From Methanobacteriota archaeon (GTDB lineage Archaea > Halobacteriota > Methanomicrobia > Methanomicrobiales > Methanocorpusculaceae), in NCBI GenBank assembly GCA_023396065.1, contig JAEWXF010000036.1:1-57699 (forward strand): a stretch of DNA of 57,699 nucleotides, in the 5' to 3' direction. Made by a program: the position numbers and the translations under genes. This document shows, in pieces, positions 15,889 to 24,800 of this stretch (position 1 is the stretch's first letter; each line of letters opens with the position of its first letter). The notes below the pieces were generated by a model. It ran no database searches, was not told where the DNA came from, and saw nothing but the letters and a program-made list of their open reading frames with translations.

Positions 15889-17112
15889 ATGACAGCATCC
15901 AAAATTCTTCTTCTGATTATCGACGGCGTGGGAGATCGGCCGTGCGAGTGTCTGGGAGGAAAAACACCTCTGCAGGCAGCAAATATTCCAAATCTCGACG
16001 AACTTGCACGCACCGGTATCTGCGGGATCATGGACCCGGTTGCACCCGGTATCCGCGCAGGGTCTGACACCTCACACTTAAGCCTGCTTGGATACCCGCC
16101 GCAGAAATACTACACCGGCAGGGGACCTCTGGAGGCAGCAGGATGCGGCATCGCAATGGAACCCGGCATGATCGGATTCCGGGCCAACTATGCAACGCTC
16201 GATGACAACGGAAATGTGACCGACCGGCGGGCCGGCAGAATCTCCGATACTACCGAGATCTCGGCGGCAATCCGTGATGGCGTTGACCTGAGCAGGTACG
16301 GAGTAACCATTCAGTTTGAGCCGGGCACCGGACACCGTGCGGCGCTCGCTCTGAAAGGTCCGGGACTGTCGGCGGACATCTCCAGCAATGACCCCAAAGC
16401 AACCGGTGTTCCGCCAAAGACAATACACCCCGAAGGCCGGAAAACTCCTGAATCCATGTTCACCGCCGAGGTTTGTAATGAGTTCTGCAGACAGGCTCAG
16501 GAGATTCTGAAAAACCACCCGGTCAACCTTGCACGCATTGCCGCAGGACAGAATCCGGCAAACGTGGTACTCATCCGGGGAGCAGGAGCGATGGGTGTCT
16601 ATGAACCGTTTGCAGAAAAACATGAACTCTCCGGCAGTGTGGTTGCCGCCGCAGCCCTGATTGCAGGTATCGGAAGCTCCGTCGGCCTCAGGCGTGTCCC
16701 GGTCACCCCTGAGACCCCGCTCGCCGAACAGGTACGCCTCGTCATACAGGAGTTTGCAACACAGGACTTTGTCCTCTTCAACATCAAAAATGCCGATGAG
16801 TACGGGCACGACGGAAAAGCGATGGAGAAAAAAGAATTTCTCGAAATAATTGACCGTGAACTCCGGCCCCTGATGGAAATGCCCGGGCTGATGATTGCCG
16901 TCTGTGGCGACCACTCAACCCCGTGCACGATCAAGGAACACAGCGCAGACCCGGTACCCCTAATTATCCGTGGCGACGGGGCGCGGGTGGATGCCGTATC
17001 TGCCTACGATGAAATTTCCTGCGCATCCGGTGCGTTATGCAGGATTTTCGGCGGAGATCTGATGCCGATTCTTTTGGATCTCATCGACAAAACCCATAAG
17101 TACGGCGCATAA
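15889..17112 (+). CDS. apgM: 2,3-bisphosphoglycerate-independent phosphoglycerate mutase, archaeal type
   Basis: A 407-residue enzyme that interconverts 3- and 2-phosphoglycerate in glycolysis and gluconeogenesis. The metal-site regions are typical of the alkaline-phosphatase superfamily: LLIIDGVGDRP at the N-terminus, GSDTSHLSLLGY near residue 60, NIKNADEYGHDGKAMEKKEF near residue 305 and VCGDHSTPC near residue 345. The short length fits the archaeal ApgM/aPGAM family rather than bacterial GpmI (about 510 residues). Translation could also start two codons upstream at a GTG. The gene stands alone between the initiator tRNA and a bactofilin-like gene. Confidence 0.93.
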   Translation: MTASKILLLIIDGVGDRPCECLGGKTPLQAANIPNLDELARTGICGIMDPVAPGIRAGSDTSHLSLLGYPPQKYYTGRGPLEAAGCGIAMEPGMIGFRANYATLDDNGNVTDRRAGRISDTTEISAAIRDGVDLSRYGVTIQFEPGTGHRAALALKGPGLSADISSNDPKATGVPPKTIHPEGRKTPESMFTAEVCNEFCRQAQEILKNHPVNLARIAAGQNPANVVLIRGAGAMGVYEPFAEKHELSGSVVAAAALIAGIGSSVGLRRVPVTPETPLAEQVRLVIQEFATQDFVLFNIKNADEYGHDGKAMEKKEFLEIIDRELRPLMEMPGLMIAVCGDHSTPCTIKEHSADPVPLIIRGDGARVDAVSAYDEISCASGALCRIFGGDLMPILLDLIDKTHKYGA

Positions 17113-17144
17113 CGATTATTACATATACGATTTTCTGGTGGAGC

Positions 17145-18110
17145 ATGACTGAAGGTGAAAAGCGGAGAATCATCGCGGAACCCATTCCCGGGGAGGCAGA
17201 GGAGCAGCAGGAGATGCTTCCTCCGCCGGAACCGGAGGATACGGGGAAACGGGATGAGGAAAGTACTGCTCTGTCTCTGGCGACCGCAGAGCTGTTCAAG
17301 AAATGTATTCTTCCGGACCACACCGAGCTGCAGGAACGGATTCTCAAAACAAAAAATGATATTCTGGTGGGCGATCACTGTGAGATCGGCTACGGTCTCT
17401 ACGGAAACGATATTGTGGTCTGTGAGTTCTGTACGCTGACCGGCGACGTGGTTGCCGAGGGGGATCTGCGGATTGATAACTTCTGTGAGATCAACGGAAC
17501 AGTGATCTGTAACGGTGATGCATTCCTCGGTGAGGGTGTGAAGGTTCACGGAAAACTGACGGTCGGCGGAAATCTGGATATCGGCGACAATGTAACCATC
17601 GACAAAGAGTTCAAGGCGCTGGGGGACATCTGTATTCGCAATCCCATGCCGGTTATCCTCTACCTCCTCCTCTACGTTATGACGATGCTCCACTTAGACA
17701 GTGAAGAGGAGGTGGAAAAGAAGGTGAACGCGATTATCTGTGAGGCAAACAGTGACCCGCTGGTTCTCCCGCCGCGGACGACGATGAATCTCCGGTACTT
17801 TACGGCGACGACACCGATGGAGGTCGGTACCAACTGCCGCCTGCACGGAAACATTAAGGCAAAGGCAATTTCTCTGGATCACGATGTCACTCTCTTCGGA
17901 GGTATCCACGCAACCGGGAAGGTGACCATCGGGGAACGGACCGCCGTTCACGGTGATGTCGTCGGACAGCGTATCCGGATCGAACGCGGTGTGGATGTGT
18001 TGGGGGATGTCGCAGGGAAAACGGTCTGGCTGCATGAGGATGCGCGGGTCAGCGGGGTTATCCGGTCGACGGGAGGTCTTACTATCGGGCATGCGGGGGA
18101 CGGGGAGTAG
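17145..18110 (+). CDS. Polymer-forming (bactofilin-like) beta-helix protein
   Basis: A 321-residue protein. Residues 1-60 are acidic and probably disordered. From about residue 65 come hexapeptide-like turns such as VGDHCEIGYGLYGNDIVV, EGDLRIDNFCEINGTVI and VGGNLDIGDNVTIDK. A hydrophobic stretch (PVILYLLLYVMTML, about residues 168-181) interrupts them, and more turns follow (GGIHATGKVTIGERTAVHGDVVG, VSGVIRSTGGLTIG). This agrees with COG1664 polymer-forming proteins, which assemble into filaments or scaffolds near membranes in bacteria. In archaea their role is poorly known. The gene is two bases from the next one, implying an operon. An acyltransferase with left-handed beta-helix is a less likely alternative, since no catalytic His motif is seen. 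Confidence 0.7.
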   Translation: MTEGEKRRIIAEPIPGEAEEQQEMLPPPEPEDTGKRDEESTALSLATAELFKKCILPDHTELQERILKTKNDILVGDHCEIGYGLYGNDIVVCEFCTLTGDVVAEGDLRIDNFCEINGTVICNGDAFLGEGVKVHGKLTVGGNLDIGDNVTIDKEFKALGDICIRNPMPVILYLLLYVMTMLHLDSEEEVEKKVNAIICEANSDPLVLPPRTTMNLRYFTATTPMEVGTNCRLHGNIKAKAISLDHDVTLFGGIHATGKVTIGERTAVHGDVVGQRIRIERGVDVLGDVAGKTVWLHEDARVSGVIRSTGGLTIGHAGDGE

Positions 18111-18112
18111 AT

Positions 18113-18952
18113 ATGAAATCTGTTGCGGAAATGCTGGAACTGAAGACAGTCCGGTTCCTTGAACCGGACTATGCATCGCTGGTGAACAACGGAGAACCGG
18201 GAGTGCTGATCTGCGAGACGGAACCGGTTGCCGGCGGTGCACGGCTGCTGATCGACGATGCAGAAAATCCTGTCCTCCTCGCGGTTTTGGCCGGAGATGA
18301 ATGGGTCGCAACCTCCTGGAACTTCCGCAGCCCGACGGAGCCGGAGTTTGAACTGTTTTCTGCGGCTGACGGGGATGTGTATCAGGAACCCAGATCAGAG
18401 ATTGAAGATGCATTGCGGGCACATTTTTCCGGGATTCTCCAGGAGGAGATTGCGCCGGCTCGTGAGGATCTGCCGGCGGACCGGATTGAGAAGGTCCGCG
18501 ATCTCCTGCATGAGGTCTGGGGGACGTCCGCTCCAGGACTCTGTCTGGATGCCTGTGCGGGTTCCGGTATCGGTTCGATGATTATCCGGGAGATGGGCGG
18601 CAGACCTCTTGCCTACGATAATGATCCCGCCCTGCTGGCTCTCGGTCTTGAGGCCGGGAGGCTCATTCCGGAAGAGACGCTCTGTATTGACGGAACGGTT
18701 GCATCCGCCTATCTGCCGGACGCGGAGAGGGGTCTGGGAATCATGTTCGGTCAGATGTATGTCTACACCCAGGACCTCTGGCGGCCGATTGTGGAGGAGC
18801 TTGCCGGTATCACCGGTGAGACGCTGATCACGGTTGCAACAGAAGAGGAAGCCCGCTGGGTCCGCGAGTGGGCAGCGGGTGTCGACCGGTCGCTGGAAAT
18901 CTGGGAAAACGATCGTGATCCGATTTATGACCGCTGGGTCTGTTTTGGATAA
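18113..18952 (+). CDS. Conserved protein with a SAM-methyltransferase-like C-terminal domain
   Basis: A 279-residue protein. The N-terminal half (about residues 1-110) resembles no family I can name. The C-terminal half has a glycine-rich motif I, CLDACAGSGIGS, near residues 142-153. It is followed by an acidic residue at the end of the next strand (PLAYDNDPALL), as in Rossmann-fold methyltransferases. A catalytic motif such as NPPY is missing; the equivalent region reads GIMFGQMYVYTQD. Substrate and activity are unknown. Co-transcription with the bactofilin-like gene is likely. A 12-bp stem hairpin lies just downstream. Confidence 0.6.
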   Translation: MKSVAEMLELKTVRFLEPDYASLVNNGEPGVLICETEPVAGGARLLIDDAENPVLLAVLAGDEWVATSWNFRSPTEPEFELFSAADGDVYQEPRSEIEDALRAHFSGILQEEIAPAREDLPADRIEKVRDLLHEVWGTSAPGLCLDACAGSGIGSMIIREMGGRPLAYDNDPALLALGLEAGRLIPEETLCIDGTVASAYLPDAERGLGIMFGQMYVYTQDLWRPIVEELAGITGETLITVATEEEARWVREWAAGVDRSLEIWENDRDPIYDRWVCFG

Positions 18953-18976
18953 ATTTCAAAAAAATAGTATTCGAAC

Positions 18977-19007
18977 CCGCACGTGAGGAGGTTTTCCTTA
19001 CGTGCGG
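18977..19007. terminator. 12-bp hairpin between convergent genes
   Basis: The arms CCGCACGTGAGG and CCTTACGTGCGG pair along 12 positions with one G-U, closing a 7-base loop. It lies between the end of the methyltransferase-like gene and the end of atwA and probably acts as a bidirectional terminator or 3'-end stabiliser. Confidence 0.6.
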
Positions 19008-19039
19008 ATTCAATCGGAACGTGTCCGTTGGATCAATCT

Positions 19040-20716
19040 CTATTCCTGCTTCTCCGCCCCGGAACGTTCCTCAGCAACCGCCGCCGCCATCGTTGATATC
19101 TCTTTTGCAGAAAGTTTTGCCAGCACCTCATGCGTCGGCCCGATATCCACAATCTTACCCGCACGGATAAACATACACCGGTCGCAGACATCCCTGACGA
19201 ACTCCATATCATGCGACACAATGACAAACGTCTCATCCATCTCCTCACGGGCGTGAATAATCGAATGTTTCACATCCACCTTGGTGATCGGATCCATGGT
19301 CCCGGTCGGCTCATCCAGAAGAATGATCCTCGGTTCCCGGATAAGCACCTGCGCAAGCGCCACGCGGTGCTTCTCTCCCTCGGACAGGCTCGACGGGTAA
19401 CGGCCGAGAACATCCTTTGCTTTCTTCTCGGTAAATCCTGCCATCCGCAGCGTAATTATTGCCTTACGGGTTGCAAGTTCCTTCGGGAACTCAAGACCGA
19501 TGGCATCCGTCAGATTATCCAGAATCGTCCGGTGCGGATAGAGATCATACTCCTGATGCAGCAGACCGATGTACTGCTTTGCCCGGCCACGGAACTGGTA
19601 TCCGGGCCTGGTCATGTCGACCCACTCATCGCCGATACGAACATCCAGTTTCCCTGCCGTCGGTTCATAGAGCCCCGCAATCATCTTCGACAGCGTCGTT
19701 TTTCCACCGCCGGACACCCCGATAATCCCGAAAATTTCCCGCTCATTGATATCAAAGGTGATGTTGTCCACCGCTTTGATAACCCCGCGGTCCACAGCGA
19801 TGAACTTCTTATACAACTCATCCGCTTTTACAATAGGATTTCCTATCTCCTGATCCGCATACTCAAGGGTATCCTCATACCCCTTCATGAACTCTGCAAC
19901 AATCTCAGCCGGAGCACCGATCTTGGCAATCTTTCCATCGTCAAGGAAAACCGCACGGTCACAGACATCCTCCAGAACCTGGGAAAAGTGTGACGTAATT
20001 ACCATACCCATATTCTTCTCTTTCGCCGCCTGTTTGAGAAGGCCGTGAACAATCGTTGCGGTCTTCGGGTCCAGCGTCCCGGTCGGCTCATCCGCACAGA
20101 GAAACAGAGGTTCGCGGGCCAGCTGGCGGGCGAGAACCACACGCTGTTTTTCGCCGCCGGAAAGATCGCGGGCCACATGCATCATCCGGTGGGTAAGCCG
20201 GACCTCATCGATCAGATCCGCCGCACGGTTGATCGCCTTCTCCGCCGGATAGTCGATGTCATCCAGTGCCCGCAGAACATTCTCAATGACACGGTCATCA
20301 CCGTACAGTGCAAACGTCCGCTGGAACATCAGCGATGTCCGCGCCATAATCTTTGCTTTGACCGCCGCATTCTCCGGAGCCCAGAAGTCCACGTCCTGCG
20401 CCGCAAGGGTATCACCGCAGACCGGGCACGATGTCCCTGCACTGCTGCGGAACTCAATTCTGCCGCAGGCAGGACAGCGGGAAATATGGTAGATTATTTT
20501 ACCAAAGGTAGGTGCCGAGTCGATACCGCGGAGTAGATGAATCAAAACTGTCTTTCCACAGCCGGATCTTCCGATAACCCCGACAATCTCTCCTTCGGCA
20601 ATCTCCAGATTAATGTTGTCCAGAACACGAACCTGCTCACTGGATTTTCCGTTTGTATCGGGACTTGACGGAAAGTCAATACAGAGGTTCTCTATGGTGA
20701 TAAATGGCGTCGTCAT
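19040..20716 (-). CDS. atwA: Methyl-coenzyme M reductase system component A2 (AtwA)
   Basis: A 558-residue tandem ABC ATPase. The first nucleotide site has Walker A GRSGCGKT (residues 49-56), signature LSGGEKQRV and Walker B LFLCADEPTGTLDP. The second has GVSGGGKT, LSEGEKHRV and IILLDEPTGTMDP. A zinc-knuckle insertion with CPACG and CPVCG (residues 81-101) in the first domain is characteristic. AtwA is needed for ATP-dependent reductive activation of the nickel F430 centre of methyl-CoM reductase, so it is a diagnostic methanogen gene. It is a soluble protein, without membrane segments. It is transcribed divergently from the DUF134 regulator. A minus-strand TATA-like AGTATACC lies about 35 bp upstream. 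Confidence 0.95.
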   Translation of the reverse strand: MTTPFITIENLCIDFPSSPDTNGKSSEQVRVLDNINLEIAEGEIVGVIGRSGCGKTVLIHLLRGIDSAPTFGKIIYHISRCPACGRIEFRSSAGTSCPVCGDTLAAQDVDFWAPENAAVKAKIMARTSLMFQRTFALYGDDRVIENVLRALDDIDYPAEKAINRAADLIDEVRLTHRMMHVARDLSGGEKQRVVLARQLAREPLFLCADEPTGTLDPKTATIVHGLLKQAAKEKNMGMVITSHFSQVLEDVCDRAVFLDDGKIAKIGAPAEIVAEFMKGYEDTLEYADQEIGNPIVKADELYKKFIAVDRGVIKAVDNITFDINEREIFGIIGVSGGGKTTLSKMIAGLYEPTAGKLDVRIGDEWVDMTRPGYQFRGRAKQYIGLLHQEYDLYPHRTILDNLTDAIGLEFPKELATRKAIITLRMAGFTEKKAKDVLGRYPSSLSEGEKHRVALAQVLIREPRIILLDEPTGTMDPITKVDVKHSIIHAREEMDETFVIVSHDMEFVRDVCDRCMFIRAGKIVDIGPTHEVLAKLSAKEISTMAAAVAEERSGAEKQE

Positions 20717-20787
20717 TACTGATCCTCAACCTGAAACCAGGCAACGGTATACTGCCTGAAAATTATTCTTAGATATGTCACAGCACC

Positions 20788-20861
20788 TATTATATACTTT
20801 GGCGCATATGAGTAACATGCATCCCCAGACCCCGTCAAAACAGAAGTAATTTAGGGGATGC
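20788..20861 (+). promoter_or_regulatory. TATA box and leader inverted repeat before the DUF134 gene
   Basis: ATTATATAC at about 20789-20797 is a good TATA element for the downstream plus-strand gene. The expected leader then contains an 8-bp inverted repeat with arms GCATCCCC (20819-20826) and GGGGATGC (20854-20861). It could form a hairpin in the RNA or be a DNA operator, possibly for the encoded HTH protein itself. Confidence 0.5.
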
Positions 20862-20888
20862 GGAAAAATACGTATCCCGAGAGAAATC

Positions 20889-21248
20889 ATGCCGGAAAAC
20901 CAGGAATCATGTCCGAAAGGCCGCTGCGGACGTCCGCGGGTACGGCGGTGCATCGATCTGGACGGAGCTTCCGGATGCTACGCACCGGTATGTCCCCACA
21001 AACAGGAGAGTCACGAAATCGTAGTGATATTCCCCGAGGAGATGGCCGTCATGAAACTGATCGATCTTGACGACCTGTCCCAGGAAGAAGCCGCAGGTGT
21101 TCTCGGAGTTTCACGGAAAACCGCATGGCGCGACCTGCATGAGGCACGGAGAAAAGTTGCCGATGCGCTGGTGAACGGAAAAACCATTAAGGTCTCCTGC
21201 TGTCCGCACGGCGGCTGCGGCAACATATCTTCGGAAGATACCAAATAA
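20889..21248 (+). CDS. DUF134/UPF0251 helix-turn-helix DNA-binding protein
   Basis: A 119-residue protein. The N-terminal region RGCRPRVRRCIDL-like (here GRCGRPRVRRCIDL) and central PEEMAVMKLIDLDDLSQEEAAGVLGVSRKTAWRDLHEARRKVADAL match the UPF0251 family, whose core is a sigma-70 region 4-like helix-turn-helix. The C-terminus is cysteine-rich (CCPHGGCG), and a cysteine cluster CYAPVC is present upstream, so metal binding or redox sensing is possible. Its targets are unknown. The adjacent divergent gene is atwA, and an inverted repeat lies in its own leader, which suggests autoregulation or control of the divergon (inference). Confidence 0.85.
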   Translation: MPENQESCPKGRCGRPRVRRCIDLDGASGCYAPVCPHKQESHEIVVIFPEEMAVMKLIDLDDLSQEEAAGVLGVSRKTAWRDLHEARRKVADALVNGKTIKVSCCPHGGCGNISSEDTK

Positions 21249-21266
21249 GCCTTTTTTCAAGAAAGA

Positions 21267-21653
21267 CTATCCCAGAAGGGAAATAACCTCGCGGCATGAC
21301 ATGCCGGGCACAATTCCCCGTGACGCGGCATCGACAGTGACATCAGTTGCCTCTGCATTGAGCAGATCCTCAACCGAGGAAACGCCGCTGACCAAAACCG
21401 CAGGGATACCCAGAGCTTCAAATGTACTCAGATTAAATGCCGTGCATCCGATAAACCCGTTTTCGGTCGTCAGAAACACCATATGTTTTCCATTTGGAAT
21501 AGGAACCGCATATGCCTCATAGGCGACCGCATCCACTACCCCGGACACGTGATCTGCTGTACCTCCCGTATCTGCCGATGGACTGACACACCCCGCAGTA
21601 CAGGAAAGCGAGATGAGACAGAGAAAAACAACAAGGGTGAGGAAAAATCTCAT
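21267..21653 (-). CDS. DUF1805 domain lipoprotein
   Basis: A 128-residue protein starting at MRFFLTLVVF. The first 21 residues form a signal peptide ending in a lipobox-like sequence, CTAGC, that predicts a lipid-anchored Cys22. The rest matches DUF1805: VPIPNGKHMVFLTTENGFIGCTAFNLSTFEALGIPA, then VSGVSSVEDLLNAEATDVT and GIVPGMSCREVI. DUF1805 proteins are usually cytosolic and about 100 residues long, so an exported, membrane-anchored version is unusual. Function is unknown. It is convergent with the DUF134 gene, from which only 18 bp separate it. The frame opens 17 codons earlier, but the signal-peptide start is preferred. Confidence 0.75.
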   Translation of the reverse strand: MRFFLTLVVFLCLISLSCTAGCVSPSADTGGTADHVSGVVDAVAYEAYAVPIPNGKHMVFLTTENGFIGCTAFNLSTFEALGIPAVLVSGVSSVEDLLNAEATDVTVDAASRGIVPGMSCREVISLLG

Positions 21654-21824
21654 GTGTTTTCCATGGGAGGGCAGAACATAACAAGATTTCTCCGGAAAAA
21701 TCATCCCTGCGTCTGAAAAAGATCGAATAGCGGGTTGTATCCGGAATTTTTCGGATCCTGCCTGATACCAGCCTACAGAAAAAATCGGGGGAACAGCAAA
21801 TTAGAATAGACTATCCCCCAAATG

Positions 21825-21833
21825 ATATTATAC
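21825..21833 (+). promoter_or_regulatory. TATA box of purL
   Basis: ATATTATAC lies 49 bp upstream of the chosen purL start. A TATA element here rules out the upstream in-frame ATG at 21822 and supports the start at MVFRIFVEKKP. Confidence 0.6.
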
Positions 21834-21881
21834 GAGCCGGTGGTTTTTTCCGGTATCCCCTGTGGAAGGAATCCGATAACA

Positions 21882-24800
21882 ATGGTTTTCAGAATATTTG
21901 TGGAAAAAAAGCCGGAACTGGCACATGAGGCCGCATCAATGCTCGGGGAACTACATACGCTCCTCAAAATCCGTGAGGTAACGGCACTCCGGATCATCAA
22001 CCGCTATGATGCGGACAACATTGAGGAGTCCCTCTTTTCATATGCAAAACGTACAGTCTTCTCCGAACCACAGCTGGACATGATTGCAGAAACGCTGACG
22101 ACCTCACCGAACGACCGGGTCTTTGCTGTAGAGTATCTTCCGGGCCAGTTTGATCAGCGGGCCGATAGTGCAGCACAGTGTATTCAGCTCATCTCTCAGG
22201 GAGAGCGGCCGATCATTAAAACGGCAAAAGTGTATGTCCTCTCCGGCCCGATTACCGGGGAACAGTTTGCTGAAATCAAACAATACATCATTAATCCGGT
22301 GGAAAGCAGGGAAGCATCACTGGAACTGCCGACAACGCTTGTGATGAGCTGTGCGGCACCGGGAAACGTTGCGGTGCTGGCAGGATTCCGGGCACTGGAC
22401 GCTGCCGGTCTTGGAACCTTTTCCGCATCCTGCGGCCTTGCGATGGACGCAGACGACATAGCATTCTGTCAGAAGTACTTCATCAGCGAGGGACGCGATC
22501 CGACCATCACCGAGATACGGATGATCGATACCTACTGGTCGGATCACTGTCGTCATACCACGTTTCTGACAACGATTGACCGCGTCACGACCGAAAGCCC
22601 GCTTTTGCAGAAAGCTTTTGATGAGTATCTTGCTCTCCGGAAAGAGATCGGCAGAACAAAACCGGTCAACCTCATGGATATCGGCACGATCGCGGTAAAG
22701 TATCTCCGCGCGCAGGGAAAACTGGAGAAACTGGATGAGTCCGAGGAGGTCAATGCCTGCACGGTACAGATTACGGTCACCAGAGACGGGAAAGAGGAGG
22801 ACTGGCTGCTGCTGTTTAAGAACGAGACGCACAACCATCCCACGGAAATTGAACCGTTCGGCGGTGCGGCCACCTGTATTGGCGGGGCAATCCGTGACCC
22901 CCTTTCCGGTCGGGCCTATGTGTATGCGGCGATGCGGCTGACCGGCGCAGGAAATCCCTTAACCCCTGTTGAGCAGACACTTCCCGGAAAACTGCCGCAG
23001 AGAAAGATTGTGACAACGGCAGCTGCGGGATACAGCTCCTACGGGAACCAGATCGGTCTTGCGACCGGTATGGTGGATGAACTCTATCACGACGGATACA
23101 TTGCGAAGCGAATGGAGGTCGGCGCGGTTATCGGCGCGGTACCTGCGGAGAACGTACGGCGCGAGGTGCCGAAGGCCGGCGATGTGGTAATCCTCCTTGG
23201 CGGCAGAACCGGGCGTGACGGCTGTGGCGGTGCGACGGGATCGTCAAAGTCCCACACGGCAGAGTCACTGGAAAGCTGCGGCGCGGAGGTTCAGAAAGGG
23301 AACGCTCCGGAGGAACGGAAAATTCAGCGGCTGTTCCGGAGCAAAGATGCGTCGGTTCTCATCAAGCGGTGTAATGATTTCGGTGCCGGCGGGGTGTCGG
23401 TGGCAATCGGGGAACTTGCGGACGGAGTCCGGATCAATCTGAATGCCGTGCCGAAGAAGTACGACGGTCTGGACGGCACTGAGCTTGCGATCAGCGAGTC
23501 ACAGGAACGGATGGCGGTGGTGGTTGCCGCTGACGTTGCGGAGACGTTCATCAGCCTTGCGAAGGCAGAGAACCTTGAGGCGACGATTGTCGCCACAGTG
23601 ACGGAGGAGCCGCGCCTGGTGATGGAGTGGAACGGTGATACCATTGTGGATATCTCCCGTGCGTTTCTGGCATCAAACGGTGTGGAAAAGCATATCGATG
23701 TGGAGCTTGCCGCGCCAAAGCCCTATGAACGTTCCGTTACCGGGACGTTTGCCGAAAATTACCGCCGCCTTGCAGGCGATCTGAATGTCTGTTCCAAACG
23801 CGGCCTGGCCGAGCGGTTCGACTCAACGATCGGGGCGGGGGCGGTGCTGATGCCGTTTGGCGGACGGTATCAGCAGACGCCGGTTCAGGCAATGGTGACA
23901 AAGATTTCCGTGGAGCACGGGGATACAGATGACTGTTCCCTGATGGCATGGGGCTGTAACCCGATGATTCTGGAAAAGAGTCCCTACCATGGTGCGTATC
24001 TCGCCGTGGTGGAGAGTGTGTGCAAGCTGGTTGCAACCGGTGCGGAATTTTCCGATGTGTATCTTTCCTTCCAGGAGTACTTTGAGAAGCTCGGACGTGA
24101 TTCGAAACGCTGGGGGAAACCGGCCAGTGCACTGCTCGGGGCACTGAAGGCCCAGGTGGGTCTGGGTATCGGAGCGATCGGTGGTAAGGATTCGATGAGC
24201 GGCTCGTTTGAGCAGCTGAATGTCCCGCCGACCCTGATCTCGTTTGCGGTGACGACCGAGAAAATTTCGGAGATTTGTTCCAACGAGTTCAAAGGGGCCG
24301 GGCATCCGGTGGTCCTGATCACTCCTGAGTATGATAGTGAGGGGCTGCCGACAGCCGCATCGCTTCTCAGAAATTTTGCACAGGTACACCACCTGATGCG
24401 GGAGGGACGGGTACTTGCCTGCTATACTCCGACCTACGGCGGTGTTGCCGAGGCGGTGCTGAAGATGTCACTCGGGAACCGTATCGGGTTCACGTACTCA
24501 GACGATATAGGTCTCCCGGAGCTTTTCGGGTACCGGTACGGCGCATTCGTTCTTGAGCTGGCTGAGGAAATCAGCGATGTTGGTATGCCTCTCGGCATGA
24601 CCACCGCAGAACCGGTAATCCGGGGTCATGGAGAGAGTCTTTCCCTGGATATGCTCCAGGATATCTATGAGGGGGTTCTGGAGCCTGTGTTCCCCTGTAA
24701 TATCACGCAGAAACAGGATGATGCAATCCCGGCGATCTCCTTCACTGAACGAAACACGGCGAAGCCCCGGATACGAACCGCGCATCCGCGGGTGTTGATT

